Assembly (NCBI RefSeq): GCF_023618015.1
Contig: NZ_JAJKBJ010000028.1
Coordinates: 1-38,682, forward strand
DNA from: Legionella maioricensis
Lineage (GTDB): Bacteria > Pseudomonadota > Gammaproteobacteria > Legionellales > Legionellaceae
DNA: 38,682 bases
Reading direction: 5' to 3'
Shown here piece by piece: positions 1-8,747 of this stretch; positions within the stretch are counted from its first letter, which is position 1; the number at the start of each line of letters is the position of its first letter. The notes under the pieces were generated by a model, which was given only the letters and a program-made list of their open reading frames with translations, made no database searches and was not told where the DNA came from. A program made the translations under genes and the position numbers.

Positions 1-27
1 AAATCTCACCCAACCTTCCTAGTTAAC

Positions 28-112
28 ACGTCATCCCGAACAAAGTGAGGGATCTCCAAATGTGGGCACAATGCTCATCTCAGGAGATCCCTCACTTCGT
101 TCGGGATGACGT
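28..112. repeat. Palindromic intergenic repeat, gtcatcccgaac family
   Basis: The left arm begins acgtcatcccgaacaaagtg and the right arm is its near-perfect inverse, ending tcgggatgacgt. The arms continue through gagggatctcc and are separated by about 25 unrelated bases. A second copy of the same design lies at 27553-27635 and a diverged relative at 37490-37556. The copy lies downstream of the SNF2 gene (which reads leftward) and would form a long hairpin in its transcript, so it could protect or end the mRNA. There is no T-run, so it is not a classical terminator. Confidence 0.85.
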
Positions 113-157
113 TTCCTATTCTTAGGGATGAACGACCAGATTTGAACGCAGGTTGGG

Positions 158-224
158 CGATCTCGATTGGCTAAAAAACGCTGCATACATCCGGTATGTG
201 AACATTTTTAAGCAAGCGAGATCG
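158..224. repeat. Imperfect inverted repeat downstream of SNF2 gene
   Basis: Arms cgatctcg (158-165) and cgagatcg (217-224) enclose a loop that holds a smaller inverted repeat, catac (184-188) and gtatg (194-198). It lies just beyond the stop codon of the leftward SNF2 gene, so it may fold in the 3' end of that transcript. No matching copy was found elsewhere in the window. Its role is unknown. Confidence 0.45.
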
Positions 225-249
225 TTCAAGATGCGCCAAAGGTGGCCGT

Positions 250-3200
250 TCAGGTGAGAGGCATGAAAAACTGGGCGAGATCCTCTTCACTCAACCCTAT
301 AGTCTTAGAGGAATCAGCGGATAATATTCCATCAACCAACTGTCTTTTTCTCTCTTGCATGCCTAGAATGGCCTCTTCAACGGTGCCTGATGTTATTAAC
401 TTATAAACAAATACTGGATTTTCTTGCCCTATCCGGTGAGTTCTATCGGTCGCTTGATCTTCAACTGCCGGATTCCACCAGGGATCGTAATGAATTACCG
501 TATCAGCACGCGTTAAATTAAGCCCGGTTCCTCCGGCTTTCAAACTGATTAAAAAGATGGGGGTCTTGCCTTCCTGAAACTGGTCTACCAAGGCTTGCCT
601 GTTTTGAGTCTGTCCAGTTAATTTTAAGTACTCGTATTGTTTTGCATCCAATTGCTCTTCGATTAATTTTAACATTGATGTAAATTGAGAAAAAACCAAC
701 ACGCGCCGCCCCTCTTCAACCAAGTTGTCGAGCAACTCCATCAAAGCTTCCAATTTACTTGATGTTCCATGAGCCATCGTAGCTTCTGGCAAAGACAATA
801 GTCTGGGATCACAACAGATTTGACGCAACTTAAGCAGGGCATCCAATAATAAAATATGACTTTTTCCTAAACCTTGTTTGGCGATTGCATCACGAACTTT
901 TTTCTCCATACTCATACGAATTGCTTCATAAAGATCGCGTTGTGGCCCAAGTATTTCTATGGAACGAATCATTTCAGTTTTTGGAGGCAATTCACTTGCC
1001 ACTTGATTTTTTGTTCGCCGTAACATAAATGGCTTCACTCTTTTGGCTAACAATTCCCTTCTATCCAAATCAGCATATTTTTCTATGGGTGATCTAAACC
1101 AGAGTCTGAATTGTTTCGCATCTCCTAGAAGACCGGGTATCAAAAAGTGAAATAAAGACCATAATTCACCTAAATGATTTTCCAAGGGCGTCCCGGTAAG
1201 ACATAAACGATGTGATGCTTTCAACTGTTGAATAATTTGTGTGGTTTTTGTACGTGCATTTTTTATAAACTGCGCTTCGTCCAGGATAAGATAATAAAAA
1301 GAATAATTGATGAATTTTTCTTTATCCCGATGGATTAATCCATAAGTAGAAATCACCAAATCGTAGTCATCAAAATTATCCTGATGTCTTTCACTACCAT
1401 GATAGATTAAAACAGTTAATTCAGGAGTAAAACGTTTTGCTTCGGCCAACCAATTACCTACAAGACTGGTAGGGGCTACAATCAAGGTCGCATTGTTCAT
1501 CCTTCCCTGTTCTTTTTCATATTGTAAATGAGCCAGTGTTTGTATGGTTTTACCTAAGCCCATATCGTCTGCCAAAATACCGCTAAAGCGACTTGCTCTT
1601 AAAAATTGTAACCAATTCAATCCATAATGCTGGTAATCCCTTAAATTGGCCTTTAAGCCAACCGGAGGTGTGATCTCAGGCAGATCAGTTAATTTAATTA
1701 ACTGAGTTAATTCTTCACGAAAATCTTCGGCTCCTTGCCAACGTGCCTTAGTAGCAGCAATTGCCAATTCAGCTTCCTGCATCAGAATCAATTGATATTT
1801 ATTAATTTGTAACTGTTGATGCTGGTCAATTTGACGCATGCCAAACTGCAATAATAATCGCACAAGCGGCTTGATGCGCCCCATTTGCAATTGTAATGCG
1901 CGCCCGTCCTGCAAAGGAAGTTTAACCAGCTGTGAATCCGGTAAACTATCTAAATCATTTCCACTGTAGCGTTGAATCAGATCCGCGACCAATGGAACAA
2001 TACTTACTGGCCTGCCTTCAACTAAAATACCTAATTGATAAGAAAAGAAATCTGTAGTGCTTTCATGCAAATCGGAATACCATTCCACATCATCAGCACT
2101 GATAATTTCCTGATATAAGGAACTGGCAAATTCTATCCGCCATCCTTGATTTTTTAATTGCGGTATCGCGTTATTATAGAGAATTTCCAAATCAGCTTGT
2201 ACTTCTATATTGTTTAACGCCAAAACTGAATTTTCTTGCAAATCCCAATTATAGCTTTCCCATCGATGGAGAGGTCTTAAACTGATTAATTGATGCAGTT
2301 CATAGAGTTTCAATGCTTCAAAATGCATGTCACGCGTGTACTCCAATAATACATCATCTTGATGGCGCACTACTTTGGCACATTCTTCATTACTGCCAAT
2401 AATTAATCCTGCATAATCAAAAGCAACTTTTGCGATAAATAAAGCCCTAATATCTTCTTCTTTATCATAGAACCAGGAAGACTCTTTTTCATCTTCATTT
2501 ATCGCATCAAAAATCAGTACAGGGATAGGAGCAATATCCAAAATCTCGCGTTTTTCAAACACTTGCGGCGTGGGGAATTCCGGGCATGTTTTAGCCATTT
2601 TCTGAGTCAACAATTTTGCCTGATCAAGAGAAATGGGGGGAGCTTCGAGTAAATGGCGAAGTTGTTTCACCGGATATGGTGTATTTAAACGCCCCATCAC
2701 TGCTTCTGTACTACTAAAATACCAACATTCATCCAATAATAAAGGAGTTAAAATTTTATTATCTTGCATTAATAATAGTCTTTGGTTTCCATTAGGAGAA
2801 AGAACCCACTGACATATCCCAGTACGCTCTTCACTCATTTGGATAGGCACTTCTGCGTCTATACTAAAAAAAGCTCTACCTGAAGAAATTACTTTGTCTA
2901 AAAGTTCGCTGTTACGAATGGTTAAGTGATCAAACCATCCAGAGACGCCACATTTGAATAATAATTGCGCCACGATTTCATTATCATCTTCGATAAAATG
3001 CTGTTTTTTAGAGTCTGGGAGACTATTAAAAACAATCCTTTTTCCATATCCACCACGTTTTAATAGCTTGGCTAAAGCTAATTCAATACTGACTTTATGC
3101 TCATAGCCGTCCAATTTTAGAGTCACTATATAATTTATATGATGAGTCGCTTCATGTTTTTTTACTGCCGTTTCTTCCTGAGCGCGTAGATTTTTTAACC

Positions 3201-3549
3201 AGGTATCTAGCTTTCTGTCCAATCTATCAGAAGGTAAGGAGCTAATGTTGTTTACTTTTTCTCTCTCACGCAGTGCAAACAGACAGGCCGCTGCGTGCTT
3301 ACAGTTACTTTGATAAGCACAGGTACAACGAGAGGGTTTCCCAGGCCAGGCTTTTAAATCCATATGAATATCATAAATCTGACTTGAACTACCCTTTACT
3401 CGTCCCTTTAATAAACCATCACTTAAACGAATATTAAGTACCTGGCCTTTTTGAAAATACTCTTGTCCCCGTAACAATATTTTTGGCTCAAAAGCTTCTG
3501 GCATTTTAGATATTGCTTCATTTAGCATAGGATAGATTTGTCCAGGCAA
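250..3549 (-). CDS. SWIM zinc-finger SNF2-family helicase/ATPase
   Basis: A Swi2/Snf2-type ATP-dependent DNA translocase of 1099 residues. The N-terminus has a SWIM zinc finger with ligands C75, C77, C83 and H85. A long middle region of no obvious family follows. The C-terminal third is the two-lobed motor: Walker A in GILADDMGLGKT near residue 655, Walker B as DEAQ near 756, and motif VI as DRTHRIGQ near 1036. This order matches the bacterial SWIM/SNF2 proteins often labelled HepA-like. Their substrates are poorly defined, and a role in chromatin-free DNA remodelling or RNA polymerase recycling is only inferred. The reading frame opens with TTG at 3549, three codons after an in-frame TAG. 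ATG at 3528 is an equally possible start, and neither has a clear ribosome site. It stands alone, with no helicase partner nearby. Confidence 0.9.
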   Translation of the reverse strand: MPGQIYPMLNEAISKMPEAFEPKILLRGQEYFQKGQVLNIRLSDGLLKGRVKGSSSQIYDIHMDLKAWPGKPSRCTCAYQSNCKHAAACLFALREREKVNNISSLPSDRLDRKLDTWLKNLRAQEETAVKKHEATHHINYIVTLKLDGYEHKVSIELALAKLLKRGGYGKRIVFNSLPDSKKQHFIEDDNEIVAQLLFKCGVSGWFDHLTIRNSELLDKVISSGRAFFSIDAEVPIQMSEERTGICQWVLSPNGNQRLLLMQDNKILTPLLLDECWYFSSTEAVMGRLNTPYPVKQLRHLLEAPPISLDQAKLLTQKMAKTCPEFPTPQVFEKREILDIAPIPVLIFDAINEDEKESSWFYDKEEDIRALFIAKVAFDYAGLIIGSNEECAKVVRHQDDVLLEYTRDMHFEALKLYELHQLISLRPLHRWESYNWDLQENSVLALNNIEVQADLEILYNNAIPQLKNQGWRIEFASSLYQEIISADDVEWYSDLHESTTDFFSYQLGILVEGRPVSIVPLVADLIQRYSGNDLDSLPDSQLVKLPLQDGRALQLQMGRIKPLVRLLLQFGMRQIDQHQQLQINKYQLILMQEAELAIAATKARWQGAEDFREELTQLIKLTDLPEITPPVGLKANLRDYQHYGLNWLQFLRASRFSGILADDMGLGKTIQTLAHLQYEKEQGRMNNATLIVAPTSLVGNWLAEAKRFTPELTVLIYHGSERHQDNFDDYDLVISTYGLIHRDKEKFINYSFYYLILDEAQFIKNARTKTTQIIQQLKASHRLCLTGTPLENHLGELWSLFHFLIPGLLGDAKQFRLWFRSPIEKYADLDRRELLAKRVKPFMLRRTKNQVASELPPKTEMIRSIEILGPQRDLYEAIRMSMEKKVRDAIAKQGLGKSHILLLDALLKLRQICCDPRLLSLPEATMAHGTSSKLEALMELLDNLVEEGRRVLVFSQFTSMLKLIEEQLDAKQYEYLKLTGQTQNRQALVDQFQEGKTPIFLISLKAGGTGLNLTRADTVIHYDPWWNPAVEDQATDRTHRIGQENPVFVYKLITSGTVEEAILGMQERKRQLVDGILSADSSKTIGLSEEDLAQFFMPLT

Positions 3550-3784
3550 AAGGGTCTATTGTAGTCAATTTTTAGTCTAATTGACAATTGTATCTGAGAG
3601 TTATCCCAAATTATCTCGAAAGCTATTAAGAAGTATCGACACAGGCCTAATAGCGCGTAAGTTATTTAGGCTCAAACCATTTCCTGTATACACGACACAT
3701 TGAATTTCTATCCACAATTTTGTCCCTAAATTAACCGCCCGCCACGGGATCAAAATAAAATCACATTGAGACATAAAAATATAG

Positions 3785-3790
3785 TATAAT
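3785..3790 (+). promoter_or_regulatory. Candidate -10 element (TATAAT) for the 997-residue membrane protein
   Basis: A perfect TATAAT lies 90 bases before the chosen start of the downstream gene. TTGAGA at 3766-3771 resembles a -35 box, but the 13-base gap is too short, so the -35 assignment is open. Transcription from here would start near 3797, just before the hairpin at 3807-3858. The rest of 3550-3855 shows no convincing gene; an 81-codon leftward frame there has no ribosome site or recognisable product. Confidence 0.45.
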
Positions 3791-3806
3791 GAGAATATGT
3801 ACAATA

Positions 3807-3858
3807 CATGCCTGCAATTTGCTTTTACACCAGCTATTAAAAGCAAATTGCAGGCATG
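3807..3858 (+). promoter_or_regulatory. Perfect 20-bp leader hairpin
   Basis: Arm 3807-3826 (catgcctgcaatttgctttt) is perfectly inverted at 3839-3858, with a 12-base loop. The right arm contains an in-frame ATG (3856-3858) of the downstream gene, which would be buried in the stem. The more likely start, ATG at 3880, lies 21 bases beyond it. No U-run follows the stem, so it is not a simple terminator. It could stabilise the 5' end of the mRNA, bind a regulator as DNA, or control translation. Confidence 0.6.
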
Positions 3859-3879
3859 TGGATTTGTCCTGGAATTATT

Positions 3880-6873
3880 ATGAGTGGTGCAAATAGCGCA
3901 AAAACACTGTTATCCCAATACAATAGCAAGCAGCACAGATTATTTACTCTCAATGATGATGAAGAATTGTCCTTAACAGTGATTTCGTCAGTTCCAGGTG
4001 TTGGAGCTTCTCAACGAAAAGATATTTATAGAAAGAAAATCTCGCATCCTGATAGTGATCAACATGTTAAATTTATTACTAGAAATGGTGAGGCTCATTC
4101 TTTTGTATGGCAGACTAACCCGCAACAACTAAAAAATGCAGTTCGATGGGGTATTATCAAGACCCACTCAATAACCAGCAAAGTCATTTCAGCGCTTGGA
4201 AACTATCGAGTAGTTGCTCATGAACGAATTGCAAAAGGCATGATAAGCAATTCCCAGACAGTTAAACTAAAATTACTCGACCTTTATCAAGATCGTTTTG
4301 AAGCATTACACGATTTAGAATCAATGGTAAATAAGGTTAATAGTCTGGCCGACTATGAATCAGAATTTAAATCCTATATCCAAAAACTGGAACATATTAA
4401 AGCTAATTTATCTACTGATTTTGCAGATGTGCTCAATCAAGGAGGCTTGGATCTGAAGACAATTGAGCACATCAAAAAAGATCTTGAAACAGATATAGAT
4501 CGGGCAAATTCTTATTTGGACTTATTAAGAAATAACCCCAATCTCTCTTCTTATAATGAAGCCAGAGGAAAAAACTCGATTCTTGAGTTTGTCAAAAGCC
4601 AAATGATGCATGGTCTTTATGAACTACAAGGAATAAATCAAGATCTTACTTACAGCACCAAACGTAGTTTTGCTTTGACACGCGGAGAGTTCAACGATTT
4701 TATAGAGGATGCGCGTAAAGAAATTGACGATCAACAAGCAGATATGCGCAATGCAGTAACTGAGAAACATCATGGGCTTTTTACAAAAGAAGGTGAAACA
4801 CTTGTTTCTTATGATTTTTCAAAAGATGGCTTATCCCCCAAAAGAGAACGCGAGGTACTCCTTGCAATAAGTTTTATTGAGGGTTGGGACAAAGTGGATA
4901 CCAAGTCGCTTACAGTAAGCAATCAATCCGGTTCGGAATCGCTAGATGTCATTAGCGCAACTCGATGGAAAAATCATCGTAATTTTATCGCCTTTGCCAA
5001 AAGTATGGGCTTTTATGTTCTGAATTTTTTTAAAAGTATTATTCTTCCTACAAAAACCTGGGAAGAAGAAGCCTGGTCTAATAAAAACTTTCATTTAGTC
5101 GCTAAAACACTTCGGGAAAACGTCACACCTAATGAACCCATGTGGCAAAAACCCATTAGACTGGTAAAGCAATTTGGTTACGCCCTTGTTGACCTTTATA
5201 ATGGCATACGTGATTTCGGTGCGGAATTGACCATAAAACTGCCTGAAGATATGTTAAATGACTGGGATTCCTGTAATGAGTTAGTCCCTTTAAAAGAAGT
5301 ATTTGAAGGCTCTGAAAACGAAATTGCCACAATTAAAGCTACCGAAGAAGAACGCTTAAAGGAAATTTTGAGACGATGTAATATAGACAGCTCTGCAGAA
5401 ATTCCATCCAAACAAACCAGCAGATTAGCCACCGTAGAATACGCTCTGACTGCCGGAGAACAAAATGATATTCTAACCGTCATGGCTCGTGGTCTCAATG
5501 AATTTGCCTCAGTCTTTAGTCATAATCTCTATGCAAAAGATCCTGTAGGAGGATTGGTATTTACTGCAGCTTTTGCCGTGGGGGCTGGAGCAATTTATCT
5601 GCCTACTGCGACTGCCTCTGTTTTTGGATCCGCCTATGTCAACTGGTTTACTCAGTTCTCTTATTCAGTAGGTTCTTCAAAAATGGCCGCGGTTATTTCT
5701 GGTGGTTCAACTCAAGCTCAGCTGTTTGCTACGGGATGGGACGGCTTAATGCATGGGCCTAGTGGCTTAGCAACCAATGCGCTGTATCAGCTGGGTGAAG
5801 ATCCTCTGACTGTAGGCGCTTATTTGGCAACAGCTACAGCGATAGGTTATGTTCTCGTCAATGGTATAGCCGGTTACTCAATTCCTTTGCTTAGTGATTT
5901 TCTCAAAGAAGATCTGGGCACCTCTCCAGAAAGCAGTTATCCCTTCATTGGAGCCAAGGTAGCCATTTTGCTTTATGAAGCCTTAATAATACATAAGGAA
6001 GAACATTTCCAACAGCCAGAACTATTGGCTGAGTTGATAGCAAAAGCTCACTCATTAAAATCCGATGTTCCAGCAGAGCAAAAAGTAATTGACCGCTTTA
6101 TTTTAGCCTCATGGATATCGATGAATGCTGAAAACATCCCTAAATTAAATGCAAAGCTAAAATTCGACCTGTCCAGACAAATTAATGCTCTTTTTGATGA
6201 AGATCAAAGTAAGTCACTGAATAAAATACTTTATCCTGAAAGCCATCATTCTATTGCCTATCAAATATTTGCTATCCCCCTTTCTTATATTCCCGCTGTT
6301 TTACGTTTTGCTACCTCGTTCCTATTGAGCGCTTTTGCTTTAGGAAGTGGCAAAAGCCATCCCGTTGAACCAATTAAAAGGGCATCAATCGATTTATATG
6401 ACAAAATAACCAGAGATTTAAGCAGATTGCTCGTATTTTCGACTCATTTGCTGTATTTGGCTTATACAGGATTGAGTGTATTGGTAAAACCTCTAGCCTA
6501 TGTATTAGGAATGATGTTCGGCCGGGTAGCCGCTCTTTTTGATGTAAAACCCGGACATGCCATGCATGGAGCTTTTGCCGGAGTACACACTTTCTTTAGA
6601 AGCGTTGGAGAGTTTCTCTATCCGAATCAAATACTGAAAAGTATTACTGTAGCTCATCCAAGCCATACGGTGAATGAGACTGACGGCTCCTATAAAAAAT
6701 TATTAACCCAAATGGGTGAGGTAAAACCGGTTTCTACAGAAGAATCCCCTCAATGCACTAATCCGGAACATTTCACTGTTTCATTTACGGTGAGCAATGG
6801 TGCCAAAGCCAGCAACGATCCGGTTAGCGGTGCTGAGATAGTTGAACCCGAAGTATCGCGTTTGCAAAATTAG
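3880..6873 (+). CDS. Large uncharacterised membrane protein, possible Dot/Icm effector
   Basis: A 997-residue protein that I do not recognise. The N-terminal half is soluble and charged, with a stretch rich in heptad-like leucines and acidic residues around 125-290 that may form coiled coil. The C-terminal half has at least four hydrophobic regions, near residues 557-580, 644-670, 797-822 and 850-887, followed by a polar, acidic tail ending VEPEVSRLQN. There is no signal peptide. ATG at 3880 is preferred over the in-frame ATG at 3856 because a GGA lies eight bases before it, whereas 3856 lies inside the leader hairpin. The gene stands alone between a leftward SNF2 gene and nadE. Its size, internal membrane segments and polar C-terminus resemble Legionella translocated proteins, but this is inference. 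Confidence 0.8.
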   Translation: MSGANSAKTLLSQYNSKQHRLFTLNDDEELSLTVISSVPGVGASQRKDIYRKKISHPDSDQHVKFITRNGEAHSFVWQTNPQQLKNAVRWGIIKTHSITSKVISALGNYRVVAHERIAKGMISNSQTVKLKLLDLYQDRFEALHDLESMVNKVNSLADYESEFKSYIQKLEHIKANLSTDFADVLNQGGLDLKTIEHIKKDLETDIDRANSYLDLLRNNPNLSSYNEARGKNSILEFVKSQMMHGLYELQGINQDLTYSTKRSFALTRGEFNDFIEDARKEIDDQQADMRNAVTEKHHGLFTKEGETLVSYDFSKDGLSPKREREVLLAISFIEGWDKVDTKSLTVSNQSGSESLDVISATRWKNHRNFIAFAKSMGFYVLNFFKSIILPTKTWEEEAWSNKNFHLVAKTLRENVTPNEPMWQKPIRLVKQFGYALVDLYNGIRDFGAELTIKLPEDMLNDWDSCNELVPLKEVFEGSENEIATIKATEEERLKEILRRCNIDSSAEIPSKQTSRLATVEYALTAGEQNDILTVMARGLNEFASVFSHNLYAKDPVGGLVFTAAFAVGAGAIYLPTATASVFGSAYVNWFTQFSYSVGSSKMAAVISGGSTQAQLFATGWDGLMHGPSGLATNALYQLGEDPLTVGAYLATATAIGYVLVNGIAGYSIPLLSDFLKEDLGTSPESSYPFIGAKVAILLYEALIIHKEEHFQQPELLAELIAKAHSLKSDVPAEQKVIDRFILASWISMNAENIPKLNAKLKFDLSRQINALFDEDQSKSLNKILYPESHHSIAYQIFAIPLSYIPAVLRFATSFLLSAFALGSGKSHPVEPIKRASIDLYDKITRDLSRLLVFSTHLLYLAYTGLSVLVKPLAYVLGMMFGRVAALFDVKPGHAMHGAFAGVHTFFRSVGEFLYPNQILKSITVAHPSHTVNETDGSYKKLLTQMGEVKPVSTEESPQCTNPEHFTVSFTVSNGAKASNDPVSGAEIVEPEVSRLQN

Positions 6874-6942
6874 AGAACTGCCCCATTTCAGAACAATAAT
6901 GAAACTGGACTTTAGTCTTTTCTATCAAGCTGATTAATACAC

Positions 6943-7018
6943 CGTCCTTGCGAGTGTTAGCAAAGCAGACCGAGTTTAAATTGAAATTCTGATCTGCTTC
7001 GCTTCGTTCGCAAAGACG
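6943..7018. repeat. Palindromic repeat, cgtccttgcgag family
   Basis: The left arm cgtccttgcgag...agcagacc is inverted imperfectly as gatctgcttcgcttcgttcgcaaagacg on the right, about 27 bases per arm with several mismatches. It occupies the 272-base gap before nadE and resembles the REP-like elements with gcttcgctt...cgcaa cores seen in many gammaproteobacteria. The rest of the gap shows no gene. Confidence 0.7.
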
Positions 7019-7145
7019 ATAGTTCCAAACTCCAATTCAATGAATTACTGTTTTTTCAAACAGATCAATCTGTTGAATTCATGTATCTTTGCTTTTGCAT
7101 AAGCTACAATTATCGACAAATAAACCTATTTATTCATGATCCCCA

Positions 7146-8747
7146 ATGCAATCTATTCTCAATATTCTTATGGCACAAATTAATCCAACGGTAGGCGCTA
7201 TTGAATCTAATCGCGATAAAATTATTGCCATCATTAAAGACCAACAAGCTCAACATGATGTGATTATGTTTCCTGAACTGGCATTAACCGGTTATCCGCC
7301 AGAAGATTTGTTATTTCGTAAGGAATTTCATCAAGCTGTGACTGATGGTTTGAAATTAATTCAAGATGCAACAGATAATTGTCATGTGATTATTGGCCAC
7401 CCTAAACAGGATCAAGAGTACTGTTACAACTCAGCGAGTATTTTCTATCAGGGACAAAAAATACACGAATACCATAAACAAAATTTGCCTAACTATGATG
7501 TATTTGATGAGGCGCGCTATTTTACTCCAGGTAAAAAAGATCCCTGCATTTTAGAAATACGCCAGGATAGAGTCGGTGTGATTATCTGCGAAGATTTATG
7601 GCATCCTGGCCCCGCGGAAGACTTGATCCGTCAGGGGATTTCAGTTCTGATGATCATGAATGCCTCTCCCTTTGATTATGATAAATACTCCAGACGAGAA
7701 AAGCTATTAAAATCCTATGCCCAGCAAGGCATCACTCTTATCTATGTAAATCAAATTGGTGGCCAGGATGAATTACTCTTTGATGGCCAATCTATGGCAA
7801 TCGATAAAACAGGGGCTGTTTGCGCGCGCGCTCCAGCTTTTGAAGAAGATCTATGTAGCGTGCAAGTAAGCTCTGATAAAGTCACCGGCTCTATTACCCC
7901 TCTTCTTAGTAGAGAAGCATTGATTTATAAAGCCTTAGTCTGCGGTACTAGAGACTATGTCAGAAAGAATCATTTTCCTGGCGTATTACTTGGACTTTCA
8001 GGTGGAATTGATTCAGCATTAACCTTGGCAATTGCAGTGGATGCTCTAGGAGAAAAACAGGTTCATGCAGTCATGATGCCCTCCCAATTTACGGCTTCAA
8101 TGAGTAATGAAGACGCAATGCAACAAATTAATACCCTTAACGTGTCTCATTCTACTCTGCCTATTGAACCTATTAATAAAACTATATTATCCACGCTTGA
8201 ACCTGTTTTTAAAGGATTACCCATTGATACCACAGAAGAAAATATTCAGGCCAGAATTAGGGGCATGTTGCTTATGGCCATGTCTAATAAAACAGGTAAA
8301 ATGGTTCTTACTACCAGCAATAAAAGTGAAACTGCAGTCGGTTATGCCACTTTATATGGTGATATGGCGGGTGGTTTTTCGGTCTTAAAAGATGTGCTCA
8401 AAACACAAGTCTATGCCTTGGCGCATTATCGCAACTCCCTTTCAGAAGTAATACCGGAACGAGTACTCACCAGAGCACCTTCTGCTGAACTAAAAGCCAA
8501 TCAAACCGATCAGGACAGCTTACCTGATTATTCTGTATTGGATGCCATTATAGTTGCTTACATGGAACATAACTTAAGTTCAGCTGAAATTATCAAGCAA
8601 GGTTTTAATTCTGAAGAAGTGAACAAAGTGATTAGATTAGTCAAACGCAATGAATACAAACGCCGTCAGGCTGCTCCAGGAATTAAGATCAGCCCAATAG
8701 CTTTTGGTAAAGACTGGCGTTACCCTATTAGTAATGGCTTTAACTAA
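7146..8747 (+). CDS. nadE: Glutamine-dependent NAD(+) synthetase
   Basis: Catalyses the last step of NAD synthesis: ATP-dependent amidation of deamido-NAD, with ammonia taken from glutamine. It is cytoplasmic. The 533 residues hold both expected domains. The N-terminal nitrilase-type glutaminase has the catalytic triad E44 (FPELALTGYPP), K111 (HKQNLPNYDVFDE) and C148 (VIICEDLW). The C-terminal synthetase has the PP-loop SGGIDS at 285-290. Length and domain order are normal for the two-domain bacterial enzyme. ATG at 7146 places the family's conserved AQINPTVG at residues 10-17, as expected. The ribosome site is weak. The gene is single and ends tail to tail with the next leftward gene, overlapping it by three or four bases. 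Confidence 0.97.
   Translation: MQSILNILMAQINPTVGAIESNRDKIIAIIKDQQAQHDVIMFPELALTGYPPEDLLFRKEFHQAVTDGLKLIQDATDNCHVIIGHPKQDQEYCYNSASIFYQGQKIHEYHKQNLPNYDVFDEARYFTPGKKDPCILEIRQDRVGVIICEDLWHPGPAEDLIRQGISVLMIMNASPFDYDKYSRREKLLKSYAQQGITLIYVNQIGGQDELLFDGQSMAIDKTGAVCARAPAFEEDLCSVQVSSDKVTGSITPLLSREALIYKALVCGTRDYVRKNHFPGVLLGLSGGIDSALTLAIAVDALGEKQVHAVMMPSQFTASMSNEDAMQQINTLNVSHSTLPIEPINKTILSTLEPVFKGLPIDTTEENIQARIRGMLLMAMSNKTGKMVLTTSNKSETAVGYATLYGDMAGGFSVLKDVLKTQVYALAHYRNSLSEVIPERVLTRAPSAELKANQTDQDSLPDYSVLDAIIVAYMEHNLSSAEIIKQGFNSEEVNKVIRLVKRNEYKRRQAAPGIKISPIAFGKDWRYPISNGFN

Noticed and set aside
3601..3846. An 81-codon leftward open frame in the gap before the 997-residue gene
   Set aside because: It has no ribosome site, no recognisable product, and runs through the leader hairpin and promoter of the divergent gene.
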